From: Hevea brasiliensis | Lineage: Eukaryota; Streptophyta; Magnoliopsida; Malpighiales; Euphorbiaceae | Direction of reading: 5' to 3' | Assembly (NCBI RefSeq): GCF_030052815.1 | Contig: NC_079495.1 | Coordinates: forward strand, 35,397,987-35,461,986 | Length of the DNA: 64,000 nt | In this document: positions 60,183 to 64,000 of the stretch, piece by piece | How positions within the stretch are numbered: position 1 is the first letter of the stretch | How the letters are laid out: every line of letters begins with the position of its first letter | Translations under genes and position numbers: made by a program | Notes under the pieces: model-generated | Databases searched by the model: none | What the model saw: the letters and a program-made list of their open reading frames with translations, nothing else | Told to the model about the DNA's origin: nothing

Positions 60183-63100
60183 TGTAACACCCCTCACTCG
60201 ACTACAGTGTAGCCGAGCGAAGTGTGTCACACTCAGTGCCGGAGCACCAATTTTATCTTAATTCATTTTTATCATAGTTTTGAAAATAACTTGTGAAATA
60301 TAATTCATTTATTGAAATTATAATTTATTTGAGGTTCCGAAAATTTTATAGAAAATCCGGCAAAGTACCGGCTAAAAATGGAGAAAACAGTTCTTCAGAA
60401 CCTGTGAAAAACACTTTCTATATTCATATTCAATCATCTCAACTCCAATTATCAACAAAGTCTCAGAATAATTTCATCAATTTCATTTATTTCTCAATCA
60501 TTCATCTCATGGTACTCATATACAATTCACATTTTGTATCACATCAAGTTACCGCAATTTCTTAACGATTCCTCTATTTATCATTTCACATCATCATTAG
60601 ACTCAAATCATAAATAAATTCTCACATGTGATTTATAATCACAAATTACAAGTTCTTACATTAATACAAACTTATATTACATTTGTTCAAATACATATGA
60701 TAAAATAAGAGTTTAATTACCAAATTTACAAAAATCTCAAAATACAAAATGGGACCTAGTGTCCTACCAATGCACTGTAGACGATGAGGTGACACGGACA
60801 CTATGCAGAACTGTGAACTGCCTTACCGAATCTGTGGTCTACTGGGCCCTCTGTCCAAATCTTCAGTACCTACGCGTTGCAAAAGCGACGCGCTAAGCAT
60901 AAAGCTTAGTGGTGCCAATAATACAAGAAAATATAATATGCAAATAAAAATCATAATTTCTTAGCCATTGTGTTCATAAGAATTGAATAATTACCAACTT
61001 AATGTTTAGTCGAGGGCTAATTACGTTTTATGATATTAACTTCTTCATGCATTTTGTTAATTATTTTCTTCATGATCTTGAGTTTCTTTGTATTCTATCA
61101 TAATCATTCCTGATATTTAATTTTCGTATTTTCTTTAACAATCAGTTCAATTACAGTTATACTTTTCCATTCATTTGGTTGCCCAAGTAACCTATACTGG
61201 ATGACTGGACTGGATAACGGGTCGTTGGCACTGGACACCGCGGTGCCTCGGGCCGTCATACCATGGCACGCAGAACGTCAACCACGTATGCAGTTAGTAT
61301 GGCTAAAAAGCCATGATATCACATAATCGGCATAAAAGCCATGAATACGGGCATAAAAGCCATGAATACGGGCATAAAAGCCATGAATACGGGCATAAAG
61401 CCATGAATACAGGCATAAAGCCTTTCGCGATCGCTAAAACAATACCCTATTGGCATGCCAAACTATCCAAACCAATCTTGTTAGGTATACTAGGGCATTT
61501 GATACTTTAAAATTCTTCAATCTTTGAATTTCAACTTTTGGTGTCACTATTCATTTCATTGGTCAACAAGAAAGTTGACTTTTGCATAGAAAGTAGGTAC
61601 ATTAACTTTGGCACTTCAAACATACCACATTTTTCATTTAAAACTTGTTGGAAGTGATTACCATTACCATTTCTAGGCTTAAACCAAGGGAAACAAAATT
61701 TTCGATTTTTGAAGCTTAACTTTACTATTCCATTAAGCACTGTTACAGTGGGAATTTGAAGAAATGGTAAGCATGAAAGTTGTTCCTTATTTTGTCTAGT
61801 TGAATTTCTTTTTTTGAATCACTCCATTTGGAGTTTTGTAGCTCAAGTTATGGCCAAAATAAGTTTACTGTTCACGGGTACTGTTCCTGTTGAAATTTTG
61901 GGTTTTGGCAGATTTTGGTCCAACTTTGGTCAGTAATTTGACCAAGTTAAATTCATAATTTGGTCTAACTTTCTTCATATGAAATGTTCTACCATGCCTT
62001 AGGTTTCCATCGGTTCAAGAATCGCCTAAATCCGAATTTTCTAGAGAGAGTTATAGCCATCCAAACATTACTGTTCAAATGTAAATCTACAGAGTTGCAG
62101 GTTTGATAACTCAACTTTGTTCAATAATTTGAATGGGTTAATGGCATAATTTGGGGTAGGTTTCTTCATGAAAGTTGTTTTTCTATATCATATCTTGTTA
62201 CTGTAGAAATTTCAGGTCAATTGACCATATCTACAGTGAGTTATGGCTTCATTTGGTCATTCTGCAGGTGCTGTTGCAGGGTATCCGGATTGGGGCCAAC
62301 TTTTGGTCCTCTTGCTTTGGTCTTTTGGGCATGGTTTCTTCAGCAAAAATGTGCCATTATAAGCCTAGTTTCATGTCCAATTGGCCAAACACCAATTGGA
62401 CCTACACAGCCAAAGTTATGGCTGCCTAAGTGGACTGAAATTTCAGTCATCATTCTGCACCCTCTAGGCAGCACACTCATTCCCTTTGCCATGCTTTATT
62501 TCAGTCCCAATTAAGGTCAAATTCCTTCAAATGGTCACTAATTGACCATTAGGATGTTCTTTAACAATTTCATAAGCCAAGCCAATTTTCACTCCCCAAA
62601 ACCCTAGCTTCACATTATAATTTCTACAAGATGCCTTAGTTAGCATACCAATTCATCATCCATATATATATATATCCTAAACATCATTTTTAGTCCACTC
62701 TAAGACCAAAAAAATACTTATTCCTATACCTTCAATAGGGCTGCCGAATTCTCTAATGGACACACACATGAGTTTGGTTCATTTCATTCACAAATACTTG
62801 TTGGTTTCAAGTCCCTAACATAGAAAATAAAAGTTTTAAGTAGATAGGTGCACTAACCTCTTGTAGGGCAGAATTTTCCAAGCTAAAACTTCACTTTCCT
62901 TCACTTTCTAGGCTGCCAAACACTTCCCAAGAGGTAGAGACAAGCTTTTAGTGAAGGGACTTAGGGTTTTATAGTGCAAATTCATGGGAAAATGGAAGTA
63001 ATTAAAGAAAACTTCCATGGAGGGTTATGGAGGAGAGGATCACATTTTGAAGAAGAAGATGGCTGCTTGTTTTTGGTCTTCCTTGGTCTTTATTTATCTC

Positions 63101-63714
63101 TTTTATTAATTAGTCAAATGGTTACGTAATTGTGATTGGTTATGGCTTTTAAATGACATCATCAAGATGTCATAAATTGCTTTTTATTTTATTTTTCTTT
63201 TCTTTTATCCACTACTCATTGCCAATTTCATTTTTAGTAATGCTTATTCATATTTTATGTCATATTAATTATTTACTTAACTGGACAAGTCGGCCAAAAA
63301 TCACCTCTGAAGGTGAAATGACCAAAATGCCCTCCGTTTAGCTTAACGGGTCAAAATTGTCTATACCGATTGAAAAATTTTTCTAAATATTTTCTTGGCA
63401 TTCTAATGCCATAGGAACCTCAATGACCCTTCTCTGGAGTCCCAAAAATTATTTTATGAATTTTTTCCCAGGTTTAGGGTCCTCGTTGCGAGAACCGCAA
63501 CTTACCTCTGGTTACCCATCGCTTGGGCACCGGCTCACTTGACTTAGTTGTTTTTTATTTCTAACATTTTTACTAAATTTTTCTTCTTAATATTTGTGTT
63601 AATTATGGTTCCTGACTTTAGTTTAAATATTTTTCCGGACGTTCTAGCTGTCCGGACCGACACCGGTCACCGGAACAGTAGAATGTACGGAGTTGCTACG
63701 GGGAGGGTGTTACA
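60183..63714 (-). repeat. Element G 5' LTR (right)
   Basis: Nearly identical to 56299-59827. Visible differences include an extra 21-bp unit (61328-61422), loss of 17 bp at the hairpin (about 62248), and scattered single changes (for example at the very start ACTCG for ACCCG). Confidence 0.93.
61328..61422. repeat. 21-bp repeat, four units
   Basis: Same unit as at 57443-57515 with one more copy. Confidence 0.9.
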
Positions 63715-63910
63715 CCACTACCTTATCCTCACCCAATTCTGTTCAACATAAGGGAGTTCTGCTTCTCCTCCCATATAATGCTTCTTATGGAGCTATCTTT
63801 ATACTAGCTTGGTAGCTATTATTATATGCAAACTCTGCCAGAGGAAGGCACTTCTCCTAACTTCCTTCAAAATTAATGAAGCAGCTCTTAAGCATATCAT
63901 CCAATACCTA
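63715..63910 (-). pseudogene. Element E integrase, upstream fragment
   Basis: The - strand reads MLKSCFINFEGS, LPLAEFAYNNSYQASIKIAP and EALYGRRSRTPLC up to the G insertion, directly continuing into VGPDLV of the middle fragment. Stops interrupt it at three expected Trp or Tyr codons. Similarity ends near 63910. Confidence 0.85.
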
Positions 63911-64000
63911 TCATATTATTCATGGCATGTCATTATTATCATTTCTTTAACAATTATAATAATTTACTAAGTTTTAAGGGTTACCTGAATCACCCATTTT
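63911..64000. other. Unassigned end of window
   Basis: The AT-rich sequence no longer matches integrase, although E should continue upstream. It may be another insertion or a deletion point; too short to judge. Confidence 0.4.

Larger units (their letters stand above)
56299..63714 (-). mobile_element. Non-autonomous Gypsy element G without coding sequence
   Basis: Two LTRs of 3529 bp (56299-59827) and 3532 bp (60183-63714) enclose only 355 bp. A perfect CCACT target duplication flanks it (56294-56298 and 63715-63719). The LTRs differ at about 1% by eye plus two small indels, so it moved recently compared with its surroundings. The polypurine tract and primer site are intact. All gag and pol coding sequence is absent. 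It must have used proteins from a related autonomous element; the LTRs and first internal bases resemble E, C and F. It is not a classic TRIM (LTRs far too long) nor a LARD (interior far too short). Confidence 0.93.
41125..64000 (-). mobile_element. Gypsy element E, Tekay-like, with nested insertions
   Basis: The LTR starts TGTGATGCCCCTTACTCG at 41125 in the Harbinger transposase and ends at 52599. A polypurine tract follows, then the integrase end on the - strand. The integrase gene is split by LTR F and element G and continues at 63715. The right LTR and the second target duplication lie beyond the window; the left flank is TTAAC. Four younger events lie in it: H in the LTR, F and G in the integrase, and possibly another break near 63910. 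Confidence 0.88.

Noticed and set aside
61313..61510. ORF with repeated SHEYGHK units as a repeat protein
   Set aside because: It is a 21-bp repeat within the LTR; the other LTR has a different unit number and no matching frame.

Overview
This is a eudicot-type plant nuclear DNA window made almost entirely of nested transposable elements. The evidence is Ty1/Copia and Ty3/Gypsy gag-pol genes with plant-type domains, initiator tRNA-Met primer sites, long LTRs bounded by TG...CA, a PIF/Harbinger transposon with its Myb/SANT-like partner gene, and strongly AT-rich spacers with (TA)n and (AAT)n microsatellites. I see no intact host gene, no tRNA or rRNA gene and no CRISPR array. The species cannot be named from the sequence alone.

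Layout. (1) 1-10287: a decayed Copia element on the + strand. Its 5' LTR is cut by a Gypsy LTR (A, 1-2555). Gag-pol runs 4724-8160 and appears to lack the protease; the 3' LTR is 8175-10287. (2) 10288-14067: AT-rich spacer with a tandem duplication and microsatellites. (3) 14068-34816: Gypsy element B on the - strand, a Tekay/Del-like chromovirus with a perfect CATTA target duplication. Its left LTR carries a 1.7-kb internal tandem duplication. Its right LTR is interrupted by solo LTR D (TTGCC duplication), which is itself interrupted by solo LTR C (TAGGA duplication). (4) 34817-36761: minisatellites. (5) 36762-41124: the first part of a PIF/Harbinger transposon that apparently inserted in the minisatellite. 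It holds a broken Myb/SANT-like ORF1 and a truncated transposase. (6) 41125-64000 and beyond: Gypsy element E on the - strand, inserted in the transposase. Its LTR contains a second Gypsy element, H (43784-51621, CRM/Galadriel-like). Its integrase gene is cut into three pieces by solo LTR F (53104-56212) and by G (56299-63714).

G is the most notable element. It has two nearly identical 3.5-kb LTRs around only about 355 bp. It keeps a primer-binding site and polypurine tract but has no coding sequence, and it is flanked by a perfect CCACT duplication. It looks like a recently moved non-autonomous element that must borrow proteins from a relative.

The Gypsy LTRs A, C, E, F and G share a hairpin-forming motif of about 27 nt, and all the LTRs share a CCAATTGG-N7-CCAATTGG motif. 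Insertion order can be read from the nesting. The stop codons in the B and H coding frames are almost all TAG or TAA at expected Gln or Trp positions, as expected from C-to-T decay of methylated, silenced elements. No previously unknown multi-gene system is evident; what is new here is structural.
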